From Planobacterium oryzisoli (GTDB lineage: Bacteria > Bacteroidota > Bacteroidia > Flavobacteriales > Weeksellaceae), in assembly GCF_015354315.1 (NCBI RefSeq), contig NZ_JADKYY010000006.1, positions 1 to 64,000 on the forward strand: a stretch of DNA of 64,000 bases. Direction: 5' to 3'. The notes beneath the pieces were generated by a model that was not told where the DNA came from, did not search any database, and was given only the letters and a program-made list of their open reading frames with translations. Within the stretch, counting starts at the first letter, position 1. Each line of letters begins with the position of its first letter. Position numbers and translations under genes: made by a program. This document shows, in pieces, positions 32,852 through 40,488 of the stretch.

Positions 32852-34387
32852 ATGCAGAGTGTACTTAATTATTTTGACCTCCACAGAAACACTAATTTCA
32901 AGACGGAAGTTCTGGCGGGACTCACCGTGGCCATGACCATGATTCCCGAATCCCTATCGTTTGCAATACTCGCGGGTCTTTCGCCTTTAGCGGGATTATA
33001 CGCAGCTTTTCTGATGGGAATAGTTACCTCTCTCTTAGGGGGAAGGCCAGGAATGGTTTCGGGCGGTGCAGGAGCAACGGTAGTAGTGCTCATTGCTTTA
33101 GCGGCAGGCCATGGCACAGAGTACCTCTTTGCCGCTGTGGTGCTTGCAGGCCTTTTGCAGGTGCTTGTGGGGGTCTTTAAGCTGGGCAAGTTAGTGCGTC
33201 TCATTCCCCAGCCGGTCATGTACGGATTCTTAAATGGGTTGGCCATTATTATATTTATGTCCCAAGTCACGCAGTTCAGAATCTCTGCAGTAACAGACGC
33301 TCCATGGCTTTCCGGTACGCCACTTTATATTATGGCCGCTCTTACAGCCCTTACAATTGCCATTGTGGTAGGCCTTCCTAAACTAACGAAAGCCGTACCT
33401 TCTTCCCTGGTTGCCATTGCGGTGGTGTTCCTGTTGGTACAACTCCTTGGAATTCCTACCAAGCAGGTACAGGATATAGCATCGGTAAGCGGCTCTTTAC
33501 CTTCTTTTCATATACCCTCCGTGCCTTTATCCTGGCAGACCCTTGAAATCATCTTTCCCTACGCTCTTGTAATGGCAGGTGTAGGACTTATAGAATCTCT
33601 TTTGACCCTCAATATGGTAGATGAGATCACCCAGTCCAAGGGGAGTTCCAACCGCGAAGCAGCCGCACAGGGCCTTGCAAATATCACCAATGGCTTCTTT
33701 GGGGGCATGGGAGGATGCGCCATGGTAGCGCAGACTTTAGTGAATATTGGTGCCGGTGCCCGCACCCGAATATCGTCTTTCGTGGGGGCACTTGCTGTAT
33801 TAGCTGTCATTCTTTTTGCGGGACCCCTCATTGAAAAAATCCCAATGGCCGCGCTCGTGGGTGTCATGATGATGGTTGCCATCGGAACCTTCGAATGGGC
33901 ATCCTTTAAGATGGCTCGTAGGATGCCTAAGAGCGACATCTTGGTGCTGGTTCTTGTCGCAGTCATCACTGTGGTTCTCCACAACTTAGCGCTTGCCGTG
34001 CTAATCGGCGTGGTTATTTCTGCGCTGGTTTTTGCCTGGGAAAGCGCCAAGCGCATCCGTGCCCGCAAATACACCGATGAGCAAGGCATAAAGCACTACG
34101 AAATCTACGGGCCGCTGTTCTTTGGTTCGGTGAGTAACTTTACTGAAAAATTTGATGTGCTCGGCGACCCTGAAGAGATTATAATAGATTTCAGGGAAAG
34201 CCGTGTGGCCGATATGTCTGCCATCGAAGCGCTTCACAAACTTACCCAGCGCTATAGCGCAGAAGGTAAGACAGTGCATCTTCGTCATTTAAGCCCGGAC
34301 TGTAGGAGACTTCTTTCCAATGCCGCTTCCGTAATTGATGTCAATATCCTGGAAGATCCTTTCTACCTGGTGATGCCCGAAGACTAA
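32852..34387 (+). CDS. SulP-family (SLC26) anion transporter with STAS domain
   Basis: The 511-residue protein has some ten to twelve membrane helices (residues 20-410), with the family regions AMTMIPESLSFAILAGLSPL and GMVSGGAGATVV. A C-terminal STAS domain (about 420-511) follows, with VADMSAIEALHKL. SulP proteins carry sulfate, bicarbonate or other anions, and the substrate cannot be read here. A TAACTTTG box (32825-32832) lies 20 bp before the ATG. The gene ends 14 bp from the opposite-strand HTH gene. Confidence 0.92.
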   Translation: MQSVLNYFDLHRNTNFKTEVLAGLTVAMTMIPESLSFAILAGLSPLAGLYAAFLMGIVTSLLGGRPGMVSGGAGATVVVLIALAAGHGTEYLFAAVVLAGLLQVLVGVFKLGKLVRLIPQPVMYGFLNGLAIIIFMSQVTQFRISAVTDAPWLSGTPLYIMAALTALTIAIVVGLPKLTKAVPSSLVAIAVVFLLVQLLGIPTKQVQDIASVSGSLPSFHIPSVPLSWQTLEIIFPYALVMAGVGLIESLLTLNMVDEITQSKGSSNREAAAQGLANITNGFFGGMGGCAMVAQTLVNIGAGARTRISSFVGALAVLAVILFAGPLIEKIPMAALVGVMMMVAIGTFEWASFKMARRMPKSDILVLVLVAVITVVLHNLALAVLIGVVISALVFAWESAKRIRARKYTDEQGIKHYEIYGPLFFGSVSNFTEKFDVLGDPEEIIIDFRESRVADMSAIEALHKLTQRYSAEGKTVHLRHLSPDCRRLLSNAASVIDVNILEDPFYLVMPED

Positions 34388-34401
34388 ATACCTACTTTTC
34401 T

Positions 34402-34608
34402 TTAATCGGGTACATACTCCAAAAGTTCTCCAGGCTGACAGTCCAGCGCCTTACAAAGTGACTCTAAAGTCGAGAAGCGCACGGCCTTAGCTTTTCCGGT
34501 TTTTAGGATGGAGAGATTGGCTAGTGTTAGGTCTACTTTCTGAGAGAGTTCTGTGAGAGATATTTTTCGCTTTGCCATCACCACATCTAAATTTACAACT
34601 ATTGCCAT
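34402..34608 (-). CDS. Small HTH regulator (Cro/CI, YozG type)
   Basis: The 68-residue protein is essentially one helix-turn-helix (ISLTELSQKVDLTLANLSIL, then STLESLCKALDCQPGELL). This type usually partners a DUF2975 membrane protein, and that gene lies just 3 bp upstream. The pair is read as one operon whose promoter carries a perfect 10-bp inverted repeat, the likely binding site of this protein. Confidence 0.9.
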   Translation of the reverse strand: MAIVVNLDVVMAKRKISLTELSQKVDLTLANLSILKTGKAKAVRFSTLESLCKALDCQPGELLEYVPD

Positions 34609-34611
34609 ACC

Positions 34612-35151
34612 TTACACCGTTAAATCGTTTTCATTCTGAAGCTCTACCCCTCTTCGGAAAATGATGCTAATGATGGTAAGCATTGCGCCCATCACAAGAA
34701 AGGCTGCCGGATCAATAAGATAGGTACCGACTTGGGGTGGTAGTACTGTCCACTTTTCAATTTGCCTAAGGTAATCTTTGGCTACATAACCTACGAGCGC
34801 AAGGCTCACTACGGAGGAGGTGATTTGTTGGAGCGTGCGTACTACCTTTTCAGAAAAAGGATGGGTTAGGTTGATGTGGTGCGTTAGCTGGGTTAACCGA
34901 TAGAAAAGATAACTTTTACCTACTGCGAGGAAAAGCAGCAGGGAATACACTGCATAATAGTGAAAAGCACTGCCCTGCTTTAAATGCTGAAGGTCCATTT
35001 TCTCGTAAAGTAATCGAACATTTTCCGGCCCAAATACACTGAATACGAAATTAACTAATAGTCCCCCTGCTTCAATCGTAAGGCCAACAAAGAGAATCCA
35101 GGCAAGAATACGAAGTGCAATAAAGATGAATTGCTCCATTGAATTTTTCAT
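34612..35151 (-). CDS. DUF2975-family membrane protein
   Basis: The 179-residue protein has four hydrophobic segments and the family's pattern FYRLTQLTHHINLTHPFSEK and GAMLTIISIIFRRGVELQNE. Function is unknown, but members almost always precede a small YozG-like HTH gene, as here. A strong promoter (35198-35169) lies 18 bp upstream of the ATG. Confidence 0.88.
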   Translation of the reverse strand: MKNSMEQFIFIALRILAWILFVGLTIEAGGLLVNFVFSVFGPENVRLLYEKMDLQHLKQGSAFHYYAVYSLLLFLAVGKSYLFYRLTQLTHHINLTHPFSEKVVRTLQQITSSVVSLALVGYVAKDYLRQIEKWTVLPPQVGTYLIDPAAFLVMGAMLTIISIIFRRGVELQNENDLTV

Positions 35152-35168
35152 GACGTTAATTATTTATC

Positions 35169-35204
35169 CAAATATAATAAATATTTATTGATATTCAATA
35201 AATA
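35169..35204 (-). promoter_or_regulatory. DUF2975-HTH promoter with operator over the -33 element
   Basis: Minus-strand TTG (35198-35196), 19 bp, then TATATTTG (35176-35169) fits the flavobacterial promoter consensus closely. Perfect 10-bp arms TATTTATTGA (35182-35191) and TCAATAAATA (35195-35204) with a 3-bp spacer cover the -33 element. Binding there would block the promoter, consistent with autoregulation by the operon's own HTH protein. Confidence 0.6.
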
Positions 35205-35305
35205 AAATTTTTTTTGCTACCGGCCATAAAAATATTGTGGTAAATCATGTAAGAGCACTTTTTCTGGCCTGTCTTACTTTTATACCAACCAAAAAACAAA
35301 ACAGT

Positions 35306-35827
35306 ATGGCAGATATGGATAACCAACCAAAAGAAAATTTAATGGCAGCGGATGCCGTAAAGAAAATCAAGGAAATGGCAGAAGGGGTGAACGCGTGTCT
35401 TTTACAGACTGGACTTAAAGAAATTTCAGTTAACATCATACCAATGTCTATTCAAGAGGTGGATCAGGACGGAGTGCTCTGGTTTATCTCTTCCTCGGAG
35501 AGTGAGCACAACCACAACATCGAAAAGGACCAGCACGTGATTGTAACAATCCAAAACGACAGTAAATTCCAATACCTCTCCCTAAACGGATACGCGCAGA
35601 TTCATTCCGACAAGTCACTTATAGAGAAGTACTGGACCGACCTGGCTAATGCGTGGTTTGAAGGCAAGGACGACCCCCGCGTACGAGTGATCTCGGTACG
35701 TCCCAACTCTGGGCACTATTGGGATACAAAAAACGGAAAAATAGTCTCCGGCATCAAGATGCTCTTTTCAGCCATTACAGGCGCCGATGTAGACGACGGC
35801 GGCGTAGACGGGCAAATTATTCTTTAG
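35306..35827 (+). CDS. Pyridoxamine 5'-phosphate oxidase-fold general stress protein
   Basis: Starting from MADMDNQPKENL, the protein (about 173 residues) has the split-barrel flavin-binding fold of general stress protein 26 types. Recognisable are LWFISSSESEHNHNIEKD, KFQYLSLNGYAQIHSD and PRVRVISVRPNSGHYWD. Such proteins bind FMN, FAD or F420-like cofactors, and the actual reaction is unknown. An upstream GTG-type start at 35237 adds 23 residues but is unlikely. A terminator follows. Confidence 0.9.
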   Translation: MADMDNQPKENLMAADAVKKIKEMAEGVNACLLQTGLKEISVNIIPMSIQEVDQDGVLWFISSSESEHNHNIEKDQHVIVTIQNDSKFQYLSLNGYAQIHSDKSLIEKYWTDLANAWFEGKDDPRVRVISVRPNSGHYWDTKNGKIVSGIKMLFSAITGADVDDGGVDGQIIL

Positions 35828-35856
35828 AAAGAACCAAATCAATCATTATAGTTATG

Positions 35857-35887
35857 GCCATCTCTCCCTCATGGAGAGGTGGCTTTT
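35857..35887 (+). terminator. Terminator of the PPOX-fold gene
   Basis: GCCATCTCTCC (35857-35867) pairs with GGAGAGGTGGC (35873-35883) through one G-T wobble, followed by TTTT. The remainder of the gap to 36040 shows nothing else recognisable. Confidence 0.75.
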
Positions 35888-36040
35888 GCATTTGGAAGCA
35901 CCTGACGTTTTGTTAGAATCTCTAACAGAAACCCTTGTGCGATATTCGCCCATCCACAGTACATTTACCCCAATAAATAGAATCCCCAAAAACATAGAGC
36001 ACAACCTCATACGAAGTTATAAACTCTAACATCCTACAGA

Positions 36041-37300
36041 ATGAATTTTGAGAGAATCTCTGAAAAGCTGAATATCCTTGCCGACGCGGCCAAATACGAT
36101 GTATCCTGTTCTTCTAGTGGAGGCAACCGAAAAAACACGCCCGGTGGACTGGGCAACTCCTCAGCCTCCGGCATCTGCCATACCTATACCGAGGACGGCA
36201 GGTGCGTCTCTCTTCTGAAGATCCTTCTAACCAACTACTGCATCTACGACTGCATCTACTGCGTATCGAGAAAAAGCAACGACATTAAACGCGCTGCCTT
36301 CACGGTAGAGGAAGTTGTAGACTTAACTATGAATTTCTACAAAAGAAACTATATTGAAGGACTGTTCTTAAGTTCCGGAATTTTCAAGGATGCGGATTTC
36401 ACTATGGAGCGATTGGTCCGTATTGCCAAAGAGCTGCGTACCGTCCACCGGTTTAATGGCTACATCCATCTAAAAACCATTCCTGGAGCTTCCAGTGAAC
36501 TGTTGCGTGAGGCAGGCCTCTACGCAGACCGTCTCAGTATCAACCTGGAAATCCCTACCGCCTCGGGACTAAAGCTTCTTGCTCCGGACAAAGACCACGA
36601 AGACATGAAAAAGCCAATGGACTACCTAAAAAAGGAAATCCAGCTCTATAAGGACGAGCGCAAAGTACTTAGGTCCACGCCCAAATTTGCGCCCGCCGGA
36701 CAAAGTAGCCAGTTCATCGTAGGTGCAGCTGGAGAAAACGACATCCAGATCATCCGTTCGGCTGATTTTTTCTACAAGAACTATAACCTCAAACGAGTGT
36801 ACTACTCAGGCTACGTACCCGTGACACAGGATGCGCGGCTGCCCTCACTGCAAACACCGGTGCCTCTGGTGCGCGAAAACCGTCTCTACCAGGCAGACTG
36901 GCTCATGCGTTTTTACGGTTTCGACGCCAGGGAAATACTTGATCCCCGGGCGCCGTACCTGGATCTGGAAATTGATCCCAAGCTGGCCTGGGCCCTTCGG
37001 AATCCTCAGGTATTTCCGGTGCCTGTCCAATCGGCCAGTCTGGAGATGCTTCTGCGTATTCCAGGGATTGGCAGAAAGACAGCTCGGAAAATCCTCTCCA
37101 CAAGAAGGTTTGAAAAACTCACAATGGAGCATTTAAGGAAAATGGGAGCGGCTGTGAACCGGGCCAAATTCTTCGTAGATTTTTCCACGACCAATCCGTT
37201 TCTAAAGCATCTGGATTCACTCCAGCTGCGGCAGGTGGTTCTAAGCGGTACCACCTCTAAATACCAAGACCACTTCTCCCAGCAGCTTACCCTTTTCTGA
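36041..37300 (+). CDS. Radical-SAM protein of the UDG-linked DNA repair pair
   Basis: The 419-residue protein has a radical-SAM cluster motif, Cys-X3-Cys-X2-Cys in CIYDCIYC, and a C-terminal helix-hairpin-helix (LEMLLRIPGIGRKTARKIL) that binds DNA. This matches the TIGR03916 radical-SAM family, always next to a uracil-glycosylase-like partner. The role is inferred to be DNA modification or repair; as far as I recall the reaction is not established. The stop overlaps the partner's ATG by one base. Confidence 0.93.
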   Translation: MNFERISEKLNILADAAKYDVSCSSSGGNRKNTPGGLGNSSASGICHTYTEDGRCVSLLKILLTNYCIYDCIYCVSRKSNDIKRAAFTVEEVVDLTMNFYKRNYIEGLFLSSGIFKDADFTMERLVRIAKELRTVHRFNGYIHLKTIPGASSELLREAGLYADRLSINLEIPTASGLKLLAPDKDHEDMKKPMDYLKKEIQLYKDERKVLRSTPKFAPAGQSSQFIVGAAGENDIQIIRSADFFYKNYNLKRVYYSGYVPVTQDARLPSLQTPVPLVRENRLYQADWLMRFYGFDAREILDPRAPYLDLEIDPKLAWALRNPQVFPVPVQSASLEMLLRIPGIGRKTARKILSTRRFEKLTMEHLRKMGAAVNRAKFFVDFSTTNPFLKHLDSLQLRQVVLSGTTSKYQDHFSQQLTLF

Positions 37301-38067
37301 TGGTCTCTACCCTTCAATACGACGGAAGTTTTGATGGACTGCTTAGCGCCGTCTTTCACGCATACGAATACAAACTACCAGAGGTAGTTTTTTTAAGCAA
37401 CGCTCAAGAGGTTCCCAGCCTGTTTGGCGCAGTCGAACAGGTACATACCTCACCAAAGAATGCCCTACGGATACTCTCTGCCGTAGAGAGACTGTGCGGA
37501 AAGAAAGGCGTATCGGTGCTACTTCGCACCTTCCTCTCCGAAGACTCCCGGCGTGAAGACCTTATTTACCGTTTCTTGAAATACTTGTTTCAGGAAAAGC
37601 GAAATATCCTTGGCAACTATGCGCATCCCGTGGTTTTGGACCTATCCAAACTCGTTAAATCCGTAGGGCGGGAAAAACACCGGATGGAAGCCTTCGTTCG
37701 TTTCCGAAAGTTAAAGGACGAGAGTTTTTATGCCCATATTGCTCCGGATTATGACGTTCTCCCTTTGATTGCTCCTCATTTTAAGAAACGCTATAGCGCG
37801 CAAAAATGGATTCTTTATGATCTAAAAAGGAGCTATGGATTATTTTATGATTTAAAAAAAGTCGAGCACTTCAATCCACCGGAGGAGATGCTGCCCGAAC
37901 TTCGCCGTCCCACAGTACTATTGCACAGCGAAGAAAGTGCGTACGAATCTTTGTGGAGAGACTATTTTGCCAGTACCACTATATTGGAACGAAAGAACAC
38001 CAAATTGCATGTGCAGCACGTGCCCAAAAGATATTGGAAGTACCTAACGGAAAAACAAAACTTATAG
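37300..38067 (+). CDS. TIGR03915-family DNA metabolism protein, partner of the radical-SAM gene
   Basis: The 255-residue protein begins with YDGSFDGLLSAVFHAYEYK. It contains FVRFRKLKDESFYAHIAPDYDVLPLI, a region resembling the TIGR03915 family linked to uracil-DNA-glycosylase-like proteins. Start and stop overlap (ATGA-type) with the radical-SAM gene implies co-translation. It is expected to act on nucleic acid, with no catalytic residues I can assign. Confidence 0.9.
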   Translation: MVSTLQYDGSFDGLLSAVFHAYEYKLPEVVFLSNAQEVPSLFGAVEQVHTSPKNALRILSAVERLCGKKGVSVLLRTFLSEDSRREDLIYRFLKYLFQEKRNILGNYAHPVVLDLSKLVKSVGREKHRMEAFVRFRKLKDESFYAHIAPDYDVLPLIAPHFKKRYSAQKWILYDLKRSYGLFYDLKKVEHFNPPEEMLPELRRPTVLLHSEESAYESLWRDYFASTTILERKNTKLHVQHVPKRYWKYLTEKQNL

Positions 38068-38073
38068 GCTGGG

Positions 38074-38454
38074 TTACTTTCGAACAAAGGTCCGGTTTCC
38101 TTCGGTGAAGGACTTTTTATCACTGCTCATGGTTAGAGTGGTTTCCCCTTCATTCACCCATCGTCCATTGTTAGGGTTTCCATCAGTGAATTTCCACTGA
38201 AAGCGATTTGCAGTCCATTTGTTGCCGCCTAGGTGGTTAATGGTGTTGTAAAACACATTGTGGCGAAGCTTTTGAGGATAGTTCTTGCTGATAAGTTCGT
38301 TGAGCGTGGCAGTATGTTCTTCTATCTTTAGAACATACAAACCTTTGTTCTCCCAGAATCCGTGAATATCCCCTTGAGAGAAGGAAGTTTGGGACTGTGC
38401 AGAGGCAAAGAGGGTTCCTAATAAAAAAGTAAAGGAAAAGAGAAATGCTTTCAT
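38074..38454 (-). CDS. Secreted small protein, lipocalin-like
   Basis: The 126-residue protein has a signal peptide (MKAFLFSFTFLLGTLFASAQ), then a beta-rich region (HGFWENKGLYVLKI, NKWTANRFQWKF) and a C-terminal TLTMSSDKKSFTEGNRTFVR. The pattern is like small lipocalin or DUF-type secreted proteins, with no clear family. Function is unknown. It converges with the DNA-repair pair, 6 bp apart. Confidence 0.7.
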   Translation of the reverse strand: MKAFLFSFTFLLGTLFASAQSQTSFSQGDIHGFWENKGLYVLKIEEHTATLNELISKNYPQKLRHNVFYNTINHLGGNKWTANRFQWKFTDGNPNNGRWVNEGETTLTMSSDKKSFTEGNRTFVRK

Positions 38455-38602
38455 GGGAATAAGTTTTCGTAAATATATCCAAAATTCAATGTACTTTGAA
38501 AACTAAATTTCGCATTTCGACATCGCAACGCATTGAGTAGTGTAGGGTTAGTATAGCCACTCGAAATCTATAGATATTAAATTCATTCCCTGATTATATT
38601 TT

Positions 38603-38935
38603 TCAATTGTCTTCCCATTCATCACTCTGCTCTAGAAGCAAATTTTCTTCATTAAGCTCAATTAATATTCGGTTTTGCTTGAATTTTATCATCAGTTTAT
38701 ACGCTACATCCTTAACGGCTTCATTGAAACTAAAGCCATCATCTACATTAACCGGCAAATTGACTATTCGGATTGCGATATGTTCCTCAGTATGTTCAAA
38801 TAAGGTTAAGTCGTAATTGCTAACAGCTGCGAACAAACGTTTTCCGGTGTCGTTATATAGTTTTATTTGCCATTTCTGAAGAAAGTCAATTACAGTTTCT
38901 TTAGTATAATATTGACCACTGTAATATATTTGCAA
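38603..38935 (-). CDS. Uncharacterised AT-rich accessory protein
   Basis: The 110-residue protein (MQIYYSGQYYTKETVIDFLQ start) has no signal peptide, no membrane segment and no motif I recognise. It is AT-rich compared with the housekeeping genes. It lies in a patch with a decayed nuclease gene and small unknown genes next to a tRNA, so it may have arrived by transfer. Confidence 0.6.
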   Translation of the reverse strand: MQIYYSGQYYTKETVIDFLQKWQIKLYNDTGKRLFAAVSNYDLTLFEHTEEHIAIRIVNLPVNVDDGFSFNEAVKDVAYKLMIKFKQNRILIELNEENLLLEQSDEWEDN

Positions 38936-38998
38936 TCCCAGATGGATAGTGCAAAAATCTTTTTTAAATGTTATCTCTCTCGTATTTTAATTCATTTG

Positions 38999-39187
38999 CT
39001 ACACTCCCTTATTAATAAGCTCCTTCAGATAGGCCACCTTTTCTCATTCAGGCTTTTCCTTAAGGTGGTCAAAGACTCTATTCCCCTTACCTTTACCTAC
39101 ATAAAAAACTTCATTTGTGCGTGGATCCGAATAGATATAAACGTAATTTTTTAATTTTTCGGTAATGTGCTGAGGAAATTTTTTCAT
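38999..39187 (-). pseudogene. Decayed GIY-YIG nuclease gene
   Basis: From ATG at 39187 the frame reads KLKNYVYIYSDPRTNEVFYV and GKGKGNRVFDHL, a GIY-YIG endonuclease N-terminus like the LEM-3 group, then stops at TGA (39046-39044). The frame beyond the stop continues the family pattern (EKVAYLKELINKG), then meets TAG (39001-38999). The rest of the domain is missing. So the gene has at least one nonsense change and a C-terminal loss. Confidence 0.75.
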
Positions 39188-39260
39188 TCTTTCTATGGTG
39201 TAAAATTAATTAAGGTCTAGTGCAGTATTTAGTTAGTTAGGAATCTCCACATAAAAATTT

Positions 39261-39560
39261 CTATTTCACTGCGTTTAACACCTGAATTTCTTTGCCTTTT
39301 TCAGGCGCTCCGTCTAGCAGTGGCATTGCACGCATAATAAGTTCTTTTACACCTGGGTATTGTAATGAATTGTCATGATCTTCTTTCGAGTGCCACAGTT
39401 CTGTCACGTATACCCCGTTGGCATCTTCTAGGGCCTTCCCTACCAGATAAAATTCGTTGCCCTCTACGTTTTCCATTAGTTTTGAGGCTTCTATTAGTAT
39501 AGAGGCAAGCTCCTCCTGAGCCCCATCAACAGCAGTAAGTTTTCCTTGTAGTAAATACAT
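39261..39560 (-). CDS. Antibiotic biosynthesis monooxygenase (ABM) domain protein
   Basis: The 99-residue protein has the ferredoxin-like ABM fold (GKLTAVDGAQEELASILIEA, FYLVGKALEDANGVYVTELW, HDNSLQYPGVKELI). Small proteins of this family are often quinol monooxygenases or heme-degrading enzymes. The substrate cannot be assigned, and the gene stands alone in the accessory patch. Confidence 0.87.
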   Translation of the reverse strand: MYLLQGKLTAVDGAQEELASILIEASKLMENVEGNEFYLVGKALEDANGVYVTELWHSKEDHDNSLQYPGVKELIMRAMPLLDGAPEKGKEIQVLNAVK

Positions 39561-39646
39561 ATTTTATAATATTAGATTTGAATTTTAAGAAGATTTCAAT
39601 AACGAAAGTATAACTTCTACACTCATCGTTGTGCTTAGACTGTACC

Positions 39647-40165
39647 TTACCGATCCCCACGGCCAATCTGCGAGCGTCGCCCTGCTATTTTTAACTTTAT
39701 GTTTTGTCGTGATTTTAAAGATTTGATTTGGGGACCATCTTCCTTCAACGCCTTAACCCGGAATTCACCTTCCCTGGACATATCCAAGTTTTCATAGACA
39801 ATGGAACCAAGTATCAGATTCACATCGCGCGAGTCTATAGGGTGCCCAAACGTGTCCAGTGATTTTGGATGATTTTCTCCTTTATAGCTCCAGCCCTTTA
39901 ATTCAATTAGCATCCTTGGGCTATCAGAATTGTATCCGGCCTGGAAAAGTATGTACGCTAACTGTTTTGGCTTATTAAATTGGTACTGATTAAAATCCTT
40001 ATATAGTTTGGTAAAAATAGAATCTGAAGGAGCACGGTACTCCACATTTTTCTCTCCCGATTTCATCTGATACAGATATACTGTCTTAATGGTAAGAAAC
40101 AAATAATCCTCTTTCGAAATACCTAACTCGCTGAGAACAGATTGAAGTTCTGTGGGATTTGCCAT
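39647..40165 (-). CDS. Uncharacterised protein
   Basis: This 172-residue, mostly hydrophilic protein has several predicted helices (SVLSELGISKEDYLFLTI, SIFTKLYKDFNQYQF) and a very basic C-terminal tail (IKLKIAGRRSQIGRGDR). There is no signal peptide, no membrane segment and no family I recognise. It lies next to the tRNA-Ala gene in the AT-richer patch. Confidence 0.65.
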   Translation of the reverse strand: MANPTELQSVLSELGISKEDYLFLTIKTVYLYQMKSGEKNVEYRAPSDSIFTKLYKDFNQYQFNKPKQLAYILFQAGYNSDSPRMLIELKGWSYKGENHPKSLDTFGHPIDSRDVNLILGSIVYENLDMSREGEFRVKALKEDGPQIKSLKSRQNIKLKIAGRRSQIGRGDR

Positions 40166-40287
40166 TCTAATGCATTTTTATAATAATCTTTTAAATATAC
40201 AGACTTTCGGATTAAACTAATGAGGGATCATTAATAAGAAGGAAAGAAAGAACCCTCCTTTCTATAAAAAGCATCTTTAATAGCTAA

Positions 40288-40320
40288 TAAAAAAGCTCCG
40301 AACACGATAGTTCAGAGCTT
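40288..40320 (-). terminator. Terminator of tRNA-Ala
   Basis: AAGCTCCGAAC (40293-40303) and GTTCAGAGCTT (40310-40320) pair with one mismatch, followed by a T-run on the minus strand. It is placed directly after the tRNA 3' end. Confidence 0.82.
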
Positions 40321-40325
40321 CTAGG

Positions 40326-40399
40326 TGGAGAATACGGGATTCGAACCCGTGACCTTTTGACTGCCAGTCAAACGCGCTAGCCAACTGCGCCAATCCCCC
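40326..40399 (-). tRNA. tRNA-Ala (anticodon GGC)
   Basis: The minus strand folds as a normal tRNA. The acceptor GGGGGAT pairs with ATTCTCC (G3-U70, the alanine identity pair, is present). The anticodon stem TTTGA/TCAAA encloses CTGGCAG with anticodon GGC, and the T arm GGTTCGAATCC is standard. The discriminator is A and the genomic CCA is incomplete (CCT). A short palindrome CTGTTAT-A-ATAACAG (40404-40418) lies five bases upstream. It reads GCC and GCU codons. Confidence 0.97.
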
Positions 40400-40445
40400 G
40401 TATCTGTTATAATAACAGAGTGCAATGATAAGAAATTTCTTAAAT

Positions 40446-40484
40446 AAAGCAAAGCAGAAATCCAATTTATTTCTGCTTTGCTTT
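40446..40484 (-). terminator. Strong terminator of the RND efflux operon
   Basis: Arms AAAGCAAAGCAGAAAT (40446-40461) and ATTTCTGCTTTGCTTT (40469-40484) are 16-bp perfect reverse complements. Since T-rich tracts follow on both strands it may stop transcription in both directions. It lies just after the outer-membrane efflux gene. Confidence 0.87.
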
Positions 40485-40488
40485 TTCT

